Source: Gemmatimonadales bacterium
Lineage (GTDB): Bacteria; Gemmatimonadota; Gemmatimonadetes; Longimicrobiales; Gaopeijiaceae
DNA length: 64,000 nt
Direction: 5' to 3'
Assembly: GCA_007695225.1 (NCBI GenBank)
Contig: REED01000025.1
Span: forward strand, 1-64,000
Part shown: one piece after another, positions 27,439-37,430 of the stretch
How the letters are laid out: each line of letters starts with the position of its first letter
How positions within the stretch are numbered: the first letter of the stretch is position 1
The notes under the pieces: generated by a model
Seen by the model: only the letters and a program-made list of their open reading frames with translations
What the model was told of the DNA's origin: nothing
The model's database searches: none
Translations under genes and position numbers: made by a program

Positions 27439-27481
27439 AGTACAGTGGGGCGGCAGGTTCAACCGGCCCGCCCAGTGTACT
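27439..27481 (-). promoter_or_regulatory. Leader hairpin upstream of the S6-S18 gene
   Basis: On the minus strand AGTACA (27481-27476) pairs with TGTACT (27444-27439), and inside it GGGCGG pairs with CCGCCC around a loop containing CCGGTTGAACC. It lies 27 bases after the ychF stop and about 75 bases before the S6-S18 ATG. No T run follows, so it does not look like a simple terminator. Leader hairpins with a CCG element that bind the S6:S18 complex are known in other bacteria; a similar role here is inference. Confidence 0.5.
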
Positions 27482-27507
27482 CTCGACCGCGGACCTCCGC
27501 CCCCCCC

Positions 27508-28611
27508 TCAGACGTTGAAGCGGAAGAGCATGATATCCCCGTCCCGGACCGTGTACTCCTTCCCCTCGGAGCGCATCACGCCCTGCTCCTTCGCAGCCTT
27601 GAGAGAGCCGACGCGCTGGAACTCCTCGTACCCGATGGTCTCCGCCCGGATGAACCCCCGTTCGAAGTCGGAGTGGATCACCCCGGCCGCCTCGGGAGCC
27701 CGGGCGCCCTCTCGCACGGTCCAGGCCCGGGCCTCCTTTTCGCCGGCCGTGAAGAAGGTGACGAGCCCCAGGAGGCGATAGGTGGCCCGGATCAGACGGT
27801 GGAGGCCCGGCTCGGTGAGCCCCAGGTCAGCCAGGAACTCGATCCGTTCCGCATCGGGGAGCTCCGATAACTCGGCCTCGATGGCGGAGCAGACCGGAAC
27901 CACCTCGGAGCCCGGCTCCTCCCGGGCCAGGACCTCGCGGAGACGGGCCAGGTGGGGGTTGGCCTCGCCGTCGGGGAGGTCTCCCTCCGCCACGTTGGCC
28001 AGATAGAGCACCGGCTTGGCCGTGAGGAGCTGGAACGAGCGGAGGAGGGGCCGTTCCTCGGGGCTCACCTCCACCTCCCGGGCGGGCCGTCCCTCGGCCA
28101 GGAGGGCGTGGACCCGCTCCAGGACGGCCATCTCCCGTTTGGCCTCCGGTTCTCCCGACTTGGCCTTCTTCGCCGTCCGCTCCAGTCGACGCTCCACCGA
28201 AGCCAGATCCGCCAGCGCGAGCTCGGTGTTCACGATCTCCCGGTCCTGCACCGGATCCACCTTGCCCAGGACGTGGGTGATGTCCGGGTCCTCAAAACAT
28301 CGGAGGACGTGGACCACTGCATCCACCTCTCGGATGTTGGCCAGAAACTGGTTTCCCAGCCCCTCCCCCTCGGATGCCCCTTCCACCAGACCGGCGATAT
28401 CCACGAACTGGACAACGGTGGGTAGGCGGGCACGGGCAGCCACCAGTTCGAAGATCCGATCCAGGCGGGCGTCGGGCACCTCCACCATGCCCACATTCGG
28501 TTCCACGGTACAGAAGGGGTAGTTCTCGGAGGGCGCGCCCTGGGCAGTCAGGGCGTTGAAAAGGGAGGACTTGCCCACGTTGGGGAGTCCCACGATCCCG
28601 GCTTTCAGCAT
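27508..28611 (-). CDS. ychF: Ribosome-binding ATPase YchF
   Basis: 367 aa Obg-family protein. The G1 motif GLPNVGKSS is at residues 7-15, the NYPFCTVEPN element follows, then the coiled-coil insertion (KKAKSGEPEAKREM) and the C-terminal TGS domain (VTFFTAGEKEARAWTVREG, HSDFERGFIRAE). The motif NVAE in place of NKxD is consistent with ATP preference, as in YchF. The ATG at 28611 gives the standard MLKAGIVGLP start; a longer frame to 28734 is rejected. Confidence 0.96.
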   Translation of the reverse strand: MLKAGIVGLPNVGKSSLFNALTAQGAPSENYPFCTVEPNVGMVEVPDARLDRIFELVAARARLPTVVQFVDIAGLVEGASEGEGLGNQFLANIREVDAVVHVLRCFEDPDITHVLGKVDPVQDREIVNTELALADLASVERRLERTAKKAKSGEPEAKREMAVLERVHALLAEGRPAREVEVSPEERPLLRSFQLLTAKPVLYLANVAEGDLPDGEANPHLARLREVLAREEPGSEVVPVCSAIEAELSELPDAERIEFLADLGLTEPGLHRLIRATYRLLGLVTFFTAGEKEARAWTVREGARAPEAAGVIHSDFERGFIRAETIGYEEFQRVGSLKAAKEQGVMRSEGKEYTVRDGDIMLFRFNV

Positions 28612-28841
28612 GGTGGAGGACAGGGGAGGGGAAATGAAAAAGGGCGCACCGCGTCGCGGCCACGCCAGCCGTGGAAAGCTAGGATTTCCGCCTTCCCCGG
28701 TCAAACCTCCCTGGCTGCCAAGGAGGTTACGCACCTTGCGGGAGTGACGCGGAGAATCGACCTTTTCCGATTGATCTGGCGGTTTTCCCTTCGGCGGGCT
28801 CCTGCCGTTTCGGACTCCCTTACCTTCGCAGGACAGGCGGA

Positions 28842-29936
28842 ATGGATTTTTCCCTGGCAGGCCAGCACAGCGACGAGCGCTTCCAATGGTTCACGGAGGG
28901 GCTGCGGGCGGTCATGGAAGCCCAGGGGCACACCTTCGTGGAGGATCCGTCGGAGGCGTCCCTCGTGGTGAACGTCTTCCCTCCGGAGGAGCCCCGTTCC
29001 TTCCGGCGACGGGCACAGGCGGTGTTCGTGGTGTCGGTGACGGAGTTGGAAGGGGGTGGGGAGCAGACGGTGCGAGAGGCGATGCCCCGAGGCTACCCCT
29101 TCCTCGTTCGTTCCCTCTCCAACCTGCTCATTGGGCTGACAGGACCGGAGGACTCCAATCCCGACGCCCATTTCATCACCCCGGAACAGGGACACTACCG
29201 GGTGCGGGGGCGGGAGGATCGGACGGAGTTCTTCCGGCGGGTCTACGCCCGGATCGAGCCCCTGGCCACCTCTCGGCTCATCATCGACAACGTCTTCGAC
29301 TCCGACCTTCCGGAGGCGCTATGGAAGGGGGACGAGACCACCGACTCCATCCGCCGGGCCGGCGAGCGGCTGGGCGCCCTGGATCTCCTCCCTGCCCCCT
29401 TCCCCATCGATGAGATCCTCTCGGAGCGGGAGCGGCGGCACCTCAAGCGCCTCTACGGCATCGGAGGCCTTTCCTACGGGAACATCTCGGCCCGGCTGGA
29501 TTCCACGCGCTTCTGGATGAGCGCCTCAGGGGTGGACAAGTCCCGCCTCGCCGAGGTGGGACGGGACATCCTGCTGGTGAAGGATTACGACCAGCAGACC
29601 GGGGCCATGGTCCTCTCCGTTCCGCCCAATGTGGAACCGCGTCGCGTCTCCGTGGACGCCATCGAGCACTGGATGATCTACCAGGCCCACCCCGACGTGG
29701 GGGCCATCCTCCATGTCCACGCCTGGATGGACGGTGTTCCCTCCACAGAGTTCAACTATCCCTGCGGAACCTATGAGCTGGGTGCGGCGGTTGCGGACAT
29801 CGTGAAGACCCACCCCGACCCCTCGCAGGCCGTGGTGGGCCTCAAGAACCATGGACTCACCATCACCGGCCACTCCCTGGACGAGATCTTCGACCGCATC
29901 GAAGGGCGACTCCTCCAGTATGTCCCCATGAGCTGA
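28842..29936 (+). CDS. Class II aldolase/adducin domain protein with N-terminal extension
   Basis: 364 aa. The C-terminal part (about 200-360) is a class II aldolase domain: GNIS at 213-216, zinc ligands H291 and H293 in LHVHAW, and H337 in KNHGL. The first 200 residues form another domain, with a Rossmann-like pattern (SLVVNVFPP, AVFVVSVTELE) that I do not recognise. Class II aldolase domains cleave or epimerise sugar phosphates or dehydrate thio-sugars. The gene is monocistronic, with AGGACAGGCGG ahead of the ATG. Substrate unknown. Confidence 0.85.
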   Translation: MDFSLAGQHSDERFQWFTEGLRAVMEAQGHTFVEDPSEASLVVNVFPPEEPRSFRRRAQAVFVVSVTELEGGGEQTVREAMPRGYPFLVRSLSNLLIGLTGPEDSNPDAHFITPEQGHYRVRGREDRTEFFRRVYARIEPLATSRLIIDNVFDSDLPEALWKGDETTDSIRRAGERLGALDLLPAPFPIDEILSERERRHLKRLYGIGGLSYGNISARLDSTRFWMSASGVDKSRLAEVGRDILLVKDYDQQTGAMVLSVPPNVEPRRVSVDAIEHWMIYQAHPDVGAILHVHAWMDGVPSTEFNYPCGTYELGAAVADIVKTHPDPSQAVVGLKNHGLTITGHSLDEIFDRIEGRLLQYVPMS

Positions 29937-29991
29937 CACCGCTCCGGAGCCCCCCCGGGAGCGAGGACCGGCCCCCGAGCCACCGTGGGGA

Positions 29992-31164
29992 TCAACCCGG
30001 GCCCCCCCGGAAACGGTGGACCACCACACGCTGGATGCCCCAGACGTCCTCCGAGATCCCCAGGATCCGGTCACCTTCAATCCAGAGGGGACGGACACCG
30101 TCGGGAATCCTGGCCTCCCCCAGGGCCCGGCCGCGGGGGTCCAAGACGCGCCAGACGCCCCCCGGCCCCGGTAACATCACCTCCCTCTGCAGCCACAGCG
30201 CGTCCTGCCGGGGATCGTAGATCTTGACCCAGATCCGGTCCCGATCGTCCACGAGGATCCCTCCCAGGGTTGGGAACCGCCCCCCCTGGGGGACTCGGCC
30301 CTCCCTCAGGATCTCGAGCCGGAGCGTCTCTCCCCGGGCCTCGAGTTCCGCCTCCAGAGCGCGCCAAGCCGGTTCGGAAGCAGGGTTGGGCCCCACCGGC
30401 AACCGGATCCGGGTCGCCTCGGCTCCCTTCTGATCCCACACCGCAATCTCGGCTCCGTAGTCGTCTGCGACAAGGAGGGAACGCCGCTGGACCGCCACCC
30501 GAGGGAGCGGGGAGAAAGGCACAGGCTGCCGGTCGAATCGCCACATCCCCCGGACGTCGCCCAGGCCGGCCTTGATCGTTCCCTGCGGATCGACACGGAA
30601 GAGCCCCCAGAGGTCCGGAACTATCCCACGCTCCCGAGGCCCCAGCCTGAGGGACCCCAGAAGCACACTCCCATCGGGGAAGGCACCAAAGAAGACCTCG
30701 AGGTTCCCTCCATCGCCGCCGGCCACCATCCGGGACTCCCCGAGACTCCCGTCGGCGTTGAAGGTGGTGACCCGCCGGTTCGCCGGGTCCCAAACCCCCA
30801 CACCTCCGTCCGGCGTGATCCACAGTCCCCGAATATCCGAGAACTCCCCTGGACCCTGCCCTCGCCGCCCCATTGTCTCTCGGAACGTTCCGTCCCTTCC
30901 GTAAAGTCGGATCTCCACCGCCCCCCCGTCCGCCACCACGACCCCACCCTGGGGGAGGAAGCGTGCGAACCGGACCGACTGGAACAGTTCCACCTGAGGG
31001 CCGGCGGCCTGCCCGATGGAGAGTTCAGGAGTCGGGTCGACCCACCAGGAAGCCTGCGCCAAGGAAACGGCAGGAGTCGTGGGGACGGAAGCGAGGCTGA
31101 GGATGAGCCACATGGGAGGGCAACGCGGACCTCCACGGGCGACTTGGTGCCGGTGAGCGGACAT
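29992..31164 (-). CDS. Exported 6-bladed beta-propeller protein
   Basis: 390 aa from the ATG at 31164; 31113 is another possible start. A hydrophobic export segment (MWLILSLASVPTTPAVSLAQ) begins at internal residue 18. The mature part repeats blades such as PQGGVVVADGGAVEIRLYG, GRRGQGPGEFSDIRGLWI and VDDRDRIWVKIYD, typical of Gemmatimonadota/Bacteroidota 6-bladed propellers of the NHL kind. The start is 22 bases after the end of the cysteine-rich peptide frame, suggesting one operon. Function unknown; a surface sensor or binding role is possible. Confidence 0.8.
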   Translation of the reverse strand: MSAHRHQVARGGPRCPPMWLILSLASVPTTPAVSLAQASWWVDPTPELSIGQAAGPQVELFQSVRFARFLPQGGVVVADGGAVEIRLYGRDGTFRETMGRRGQGPGEFSDIRGLWITPDGGVGVWDPANRRVTTFNADGSLGESRMVAGGDGGNLEVFFGAFPDGSVLLGSLRLGPRERGIVPDLWGLFRVDPQGTIKAGLGDVRGMWRFDRQPVPFSPLPRVAVQRRSLLVADDYGAEIAVWDQKGAEATRIRLPVGPNPASEPAWRALEAELEARGETLRLEILREGRVPQGGRFPTLGGILVDDRDRIWVKIYDPRQDALWLQREVMLPGPGGVWRVLDPRGRALGEARIPDGVRPLWIEGDRILGISEDVWGIQRVVVHRFRGGPG

Positions 31165-31186
31165 CGACCGCGGAAAAGCTGGTCCC

Positions 31187-31419
31187 TCAGACACTGTCCT
31201 TGCAGTTCGTGAAGTCCACCGTAGCTTCGCAGCCCATTTTTCCACACTTTTCATTGAGTTTGCATTCCGAGCCAGTGGTGCATCCTTCCTCGCAGGCTGC
31301 CCCCACGCAGATCGCAGCCTCCTCGAAACCAGGAACGCCGTCATTCATGTCCGGGGGCGCTGCCCCAAGGTGAACCCCAGAGCGGCCATGGCGGCGATGG
31401 GCAGGATGCGGCTTAGCAT
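31187..31419 (-). pseudogene. Cysteine-rich secreted peptide, broken by a one-base frameshift
   Basis: An ATG at 31419, with CGGAGGACACC just upstream, opens a good signal peptide ([19 protein letters not shown]). The same frame then stops at 31345. In another frame the sequence continues as AAPPDMNDGVPGFEEA with seven Cys (spaced like ICVGAAC, GCTTGSEC, KCGKMGC, NC) to a TGA at 31187. One extra base in the GGGG run at 31366-31363 would join them into a 77-residue secreted peptide. It may be a sequencing error, a real mutation or slippage. The gene lies directly upstream of the propeller gene; in Bacteroidota small NVEALA-type peptides pair with such propellers. Confidence 0.65.
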
Positions 31420-31604
31420 GGTGTCCTCCGTAGTTCGAAGTGCGGCGCCTGCCACGGTTGGACCCATTGGATGCGGCAAGGGAGCCACCTGCAGGCGCCT
31501 CGTTGCAGGCGCGAATCTCCCCCCCCCCGGGGCTGTAATCAAAATTTTTCCATGACCGCTTCGGTAGGGACTCGCCGCGCTACCCCGCGTCACGCCTGTC
31601 CCAC

Positions 31605-31639
31605 CACAAAAACGGCCCACCCTCCTTGGAGGGTGGGCC
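31605..31639 (-). terminator. Rho-independent terminator of hppA
   Basis: A perfect 12-bp inverted repeat (GGCCCACCCTCC at 31614-31625 and GGAGGGTGGGCC at 31628-31639) with minimal loop, followed on the minus strand by G and five T. It lies 50 bases downstream of the hppA stop and fits an intrinsic terminator very well. Confidence 0.9.
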
Positions 31640-31688
31640 GCCGCACACGACCTGGATCACTGGGCCGATCGGCCCAGGCGGTGCGCCC

Positions 31689-33815
<2,127 letters not shown>

Positions 33816-33923
33816 GCGTCGCGCTTGTCCCTTCTGATGGGTTCTCGCACTGGCCAGTCGACCCCCGAGGGGGCCGAGCGTCGGGGCGGTTCAGCTACCG
33901 CCGCCGGTCCAGATCCTGGCCGC

Positions 33924-34487
33924 TCACCGGTTGATCCGATTCATGGCGGGCTCGATCCCCTCCGCGATCCAGACCCGGATCGCCTCGGTCAACTCCGGAA
34001 GGAGTTCGAGTACCCGCTCCTCGTCCTCGTCCTGCATGGCGGACAGTACCCAGTCCACCAGATCCGCGCCCTGTGGTGGGCGGCCCACCCCGATGCGGAG
34101 GCGGGAATAATCCGCGTGGCCCAGGACGCTCTGCACCGACTTCAGTCCGTTGTGCCCGCCCGCGCTCCCCCGGGGGCGGAGACGTACCCGCCCCGCATCC
34201 AGCGTGGCGTCGTCCACCAGGACCATGAGGTCGCTGGACACGTGGAAGCCCTCCCGCCCGAGAAACGGACGGAGGGCCATCCCACTTCTGTTCATGTAGG
34301 TGGTGGGCTTCAGGAGGACGACCTCCTCCCCCTCCACCACTCCACCCGAGACCAGGGCCGGGCCCTCCTGTCGGAAGGCCCCGAAACCCCAGTCGTAGGC
34401 CAGGCGATCCGCCGCCCACCATCCCACGTTGTGCCGGGTCGCGTCGTACCGGGGCCCGGGATTTCCCAGTCCCAGAATCACCTTCAT
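33924..34487 (-). CDS. pth: Peptidyl-tRNA hydrolase
   Basis: 187 aa. It frees peptides from stalled peptidyl-tRNA. Motifs: LGLGNPGPRYDATRHNVGW with catalytic H19, KPTTYMNRSG, VLVDDATLDAGRVRLR and GSAGGHNGLKS. The ATG at 34487 matches the family start and lies 40 bases after the L25 gene, a common pairing (rplY-pth). Confidence 0.96.
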   Translation of the reverse strand: MKVILGLGNPGPRYDATRHNVGWWAADRLAYDWGFGAFRQEGPALVSGGVVEGEEVVLLKPTTYMNRSGMALRPFLGREGFHVSSDLMVLVDDATLDAGRVRLRPRGSAGGHNGLKSVQSVLGHADYSRLRIGVGRPPQGADLVDWVLSAMQDEDEERVLELLPELTEAIRVWIAEGIEPAMNRINR

Positions 34488-34527
34488 GATCCTGCGGAAC
34501 TCCGGTCTCCGGGTCCAGGAAGCGGGC

Positions 34528-35190
34528 TCACGCCTCCTCGGTGTCCTCGCCCTCGTCCGCAGCCTCACCGATCACCTCGGGCTCCTCGGCGTCCTCGTCC
34601 TCATCCTCGTCCTGCGAGGCCAGGGCCGACGGCGCCTGCACCGAGCAGACGGTGAGGTCCAGATCGCGGAGGATCGTCACGCCCTCGGGCACGGCGATGT
34701 CCCCCACGCTGAGGGAGTCCCCGATGGAGAGCCCGGAAACATCCACCAGCAGCTCTGTGGGGATGGCCGAGGGAATGCAGCGGATGGGGAGTTCATGAAT
34801 CCCCTGCTCAAGCACGCCCTGCTGGTCCTTCACGCCTGTCGGAGTCCCTTCCAGATGCAGGGGGACTTCCAATTCCACCTCCACGCCGGTCTGCACACGG
34901 AGGAAGTCCACGTGGAGGATGTCGGGACGGTAGGGATGGGTCTGCACCTCCCGGACCAGGGTGGGCACGGGGACGGATTCCCCCTCCACCTGCAGGTTCA
35001 CGATGGTGTTTTCCACCGAGATGGAGTTGAAGAGGATGGTCGCGTCATGCGCGTCCAGGACGAGGGAGAGGGCCTCTTCACCTGCTCCATACACCACGGC
35101 GGGGAGCTTCCCGGCCGCACGGAGCTTCCGGGCCACGCCCTTGCCCGTATCCTGGCGGCGATCCGCCTTTAGCTTCACCTGACTTCCCAT
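34528..35190 (-). CDS. rplY: 50S ribosomal protein L25/general stress protein Ctc
   Basis: 220 aa, the long CTC form. The 5S rRNA-binding L25 domain is at about 1-95 (QVKLKADRRQDTGKGVARKLR, then HVDFLRVQ), followed by the TL5/CTC C-terminal domain (IPTELLVDVSGLSIGDSLSV) and an acidic Asp/Glu tail. It is followed by pth and preceded by prs, a frequent order (prs-rplY-pth). Confidence 0.95.
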   Translation of the reverse strand: MGSQVKLKADRRQDTGKGVARKLRAAGKLPAVVYGAGEEALSLVLDAHDATILFNSISVENTIVNLQVEGESVPVPTLVREVQTHPYRPDILHVDFLRVQTGVEVELEVPLHLEGTPTGVKDQQGVLEQGIHELPIRCIPSAIPTELLVDVSGLSIGDSLSVGDIAVPEGVTILRDLDLTVCSVQAPSALASQDEDEDEDAEEPEVIGEAADEGEDTEEA

Positions 35191-35263
35191 GTCGATCCTT
35201 CCTTACAGAGGCCCCGTGGGCCGGTTACGCCTCCCGACCGCCGGACTGGCGGGGGCGGTTGGG

Positions 35264-36235
35264 TCAATCGTCGTCTTCGGTCCGGATGTCGAAGAGCTGG
35301 CTTACCGAGTCGTTGGAATGGACGTACTCGATGGCCCTGGCCAGGAGTCCGGCCACCGACAGCACGGTGAGTCGGTCGAACCGCCGTTCCTCCGGAACGT
35401 GGATGGTGTTGGTTACCACCAACTCCTCCAGGGGGGACGCTTCCAGGCGTTCCCGGGCCTTTCCGGAAAGGAGGGCGTGGGTCGCGCTGGCGAAGACCGT
35501 CCGGGCCCCCCGATCCTTCAGGGCATGAACGGCGGACGCCATGGTCCCGGCCGTATCCACCATGTCGTCGGTGATGATGCAGTTCTTCCCACTCACATCC
35601 CCCACGACCGACAGGACCTCCGCCTGATTGGTTGCCGGCCGACGCTTGTCGATGATGGCAAAGGTGGCCCCCAGACGCTTCGCGAACCCCCGTGCCATCT
35701 TCGCCGAGCCCACATCCGGCGCCACAACCACCAGGTCCTCCAGTCCCTTGTCCAGGAAGTAGCGGATCAGGACCGGCGCTGCGTAGAGGTGATCCACGGG
35801 GATGTCGAAGAACCCCTGGATCTGGTGCTGGTGGAAATCCATCCCCAGGACCCGGTCCGCACCGGCGGTGACCACGAGGTTCGCGGCCAGCTTGGCGCCA
35901 ATGGCCACCCGGGGCTGATCCTTTCGGTCCTGGCGACCGTAGCCGAAATAGGGAATCACAGCCGTGATCCTCGCCGCCGAGGCACGCTTCGCCGCGTCGA
36001 TGAGGAGAAGGAGCTCCATGATGTTGTCGGCAGGCGCCACGGTGGGCTGGATGATGATGACATCCCTGCCCCGGGCGTTCCGGTCGATCCGAACGAAGAT
36101 CTCGCCGTCGGCGAAGTTCCGGATGTGCCCCGCGTCCACCGATTTCCCCAGAATCTCCCCGATCTCCCGGGCCAGGGGCTCATTCGCCCGCCCGGAGAGG
36201 AGGAGGAGGGGACCCCGCCCCACCGTCTCTTCCAT
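35264..36235 (-). CDS. prs: Ribose-phosphate pyrophosphokinase
   Basis: 323 aa. It makes PRPP from ribose 5-phosphate and ATP. Visible motifs: FADGEIFVRI, the flexible loop YGRQDRKDQPR, DFHQHQIQGFFDIPVDHLYA with the family's FFDIPVD, the KMARGFAKRL region and the PRPP loop DDMVDTAGT. The segment after the loop reads MDFHQHQ where many orthologues have MDLHAGQ. Confidence 0.96.
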   Translation of the reverse strand: MEETVGRGPLLLLSGRANEPLAREIGEILGKSVDAGHIRNFADGEIFVRIDRNARGRDVIIIQPTVAPADNIMELLLLIDAAKRASAARITAVIPYFGYGRQDRKDQPRVAIGAKLAANLVVTAGADRVLGMDFHQHQIQGFFDIPVDHLYAAPVLIRYFLDKGLEDLVVVAPDVGSAKMARGFAKRLGATFAIIDKRRPATNQAEVLSVVGDVSGKNCIITDDMVDTAGTMASAVHALKDRGARTVFASATHALLSGKARERLEASPLEELVVTNTIHVPEERRFDRLTVLSVAGLLARAIEYVHSNDSVSQLFDIRTEDDD

Positions 36236-36333
36236 GCGTATTATCGCCTGGGATCGCGTGACCAGGTTCTGCGAGAACAGTAACAGCCCAGAAACCTAGC
36301 AACTCCCCCGTCGAGGACAAGGGGGCCTCTCGG

Positions 36334-36362
36334 CCGGACCCCGGCAGACCCGGGGAGTCCGG
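36334..36362 (-). terminator. GC hairpin downstream of uppP
   Basis: CCGGAC and GTCCGG flank an inner CCCGG/CCGGG pairing, forming a tight hairpin about 20 bases after the uppP stop. It lacks a T run, so terminator function is uncertain. A second pairing, CCCCC with GGGGG, lies at about 36305-36325. Confidence 0.4.
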
Positions 36363-36381
36363 TCGGTACCCACCCCCTTCG

Positions 36382-37170
36382 TCAGTCCAGGGCCAGCCAT
36401 CCCAGGAAGAGTAGGCCCACGCCCCAGCAATAGAAAGCGAATGCGGGAAACGCTCGACTCCGGAGCATACGGATGAAGAGATGGATGGCCAGGATGCCGG
36501 TCAGGCCGGCCATGCCGAACCCCAGGACCAGGGGCCCCGCGCCCACGTCACCCAAGGCGCCGGCGAGCACGGGCGCCTGGAGAACCGCCGCTCCGGCAAT
36601 GGCGGGGATGGAAAGGAGAAACGAGAAAGCGGCGGCTTCCAGAGGAGAGACGCCCAGCCAGAGGGCCGCCGTCACCGTGGCTCCGGAACGGGAGATCCCA
36701 GGCACCAGGGCAGCGCACTGGGCCAACCCGATCAGGACGGCGGTGACGAATCCGAAGCGCGGCTCTCCAGCGCGCAGGAGTGCCCACCTCGTGGTGAAGA
36801 GGAAGCCGCCCGTCACCAGGAGGGCTACCCCCACCGCCCACGGGGTGTCGAAAAGGGCCTCCACCCGGTCTCCCAGTGTGAGGCCCACCACGGCCACTGG
36901 AAGGGTGGCCACGGCGAGAAGCCCGACGTAGCGCCAGCTCTCCCGGTCCCGCTCCACCAGGGTCCCCCGGGCCAACTCCAGGAGACGACCGCGATAGACC
37001 AGCATCACGGAGAGGAGGGTGGCCACGTGGACCGCCACCTCGAAGCTGACGCCGGGAAGAGACACCCCCAGGAGCTCCTGCCCCATGACGAGGTGTCCGG
37101 AGGAGGAAACGGGGAGGAATTCGGTGGCCCCCTGGAGAAACCCCAGGAGAATGGCTTCGAATTCAGACAT
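36382..37170 (-). CDS. uppP: Undecaprenyl-diphosphatase UppP (BacA)
   Basis: 262 aa, about eight membrane helices. It recycles undecaprenyl diphosphate for cell-wall synthesis and gives bacitracin resistance when overproduced. The two active-site motifs are present: EFLPVSSSGHL at 17-27 and PGISRSGAT near residue 155. The ATG at 37170 begins the usual MSEFEAILLGFLQG. The 260 bases upstream, to the end of the phosphatase gene, contain nothing I can assign. Confidence 0.96.
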   Translation of the reverse strand: MSEFEAILLGFLQGATEFLPVSSSGHLVMGQELLGVSLPGVSFEVAVHVATLLSVMLVYRGRLLELARGTLVERDRESWRYVGLLAVATLPVAVVGLTLGDRVEALFDTPWAVGVALLVTGGFLFTTRWALLRAGEPRFGFVTAVLIGLAQCAALVPGISRSGATVTAALWLGVSPLEAAAFSFLLSIPAIAGAAVLQAPVLAGALGDVGAGPLVLGFGMAGLTGILAIHLFIRMLRSRAFPAFAFYCWGVGLLFLGWLALD

Positions 37171-37430
37171 CGGTCTCCCGTGGCGGCCGGCGGTTCCTCT
37201 CCTGTCCCCCCCTCCCCATCCGCTGGACGGTCCGGAAAAGGCCGTTGACGTGGACGGCCAGCAGGCCGCAAGGCTCGCGTCGAGAGATGCCCAGTGGCAT
37301 GCAGGGTGGAGTCCCACGGGGGATCCGGCAACCCCGGCAGGAACCGAAGTCCGGCGGGGTCAGGGCCGGGGTCCTCGGGAGGAGGTCTGCCGGCTGCTCC
37401 CGTGACTCCCGGTGACGTCCCCCCGTCGCC

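Noticed and set aside
27445-27475. GGTTCAA near a paired region, suggesting a tRNA T-loop.
   Set aside because: The flanking stems do not form a cloverleaf; it is the loop of the S6-S18 leader hairpin.
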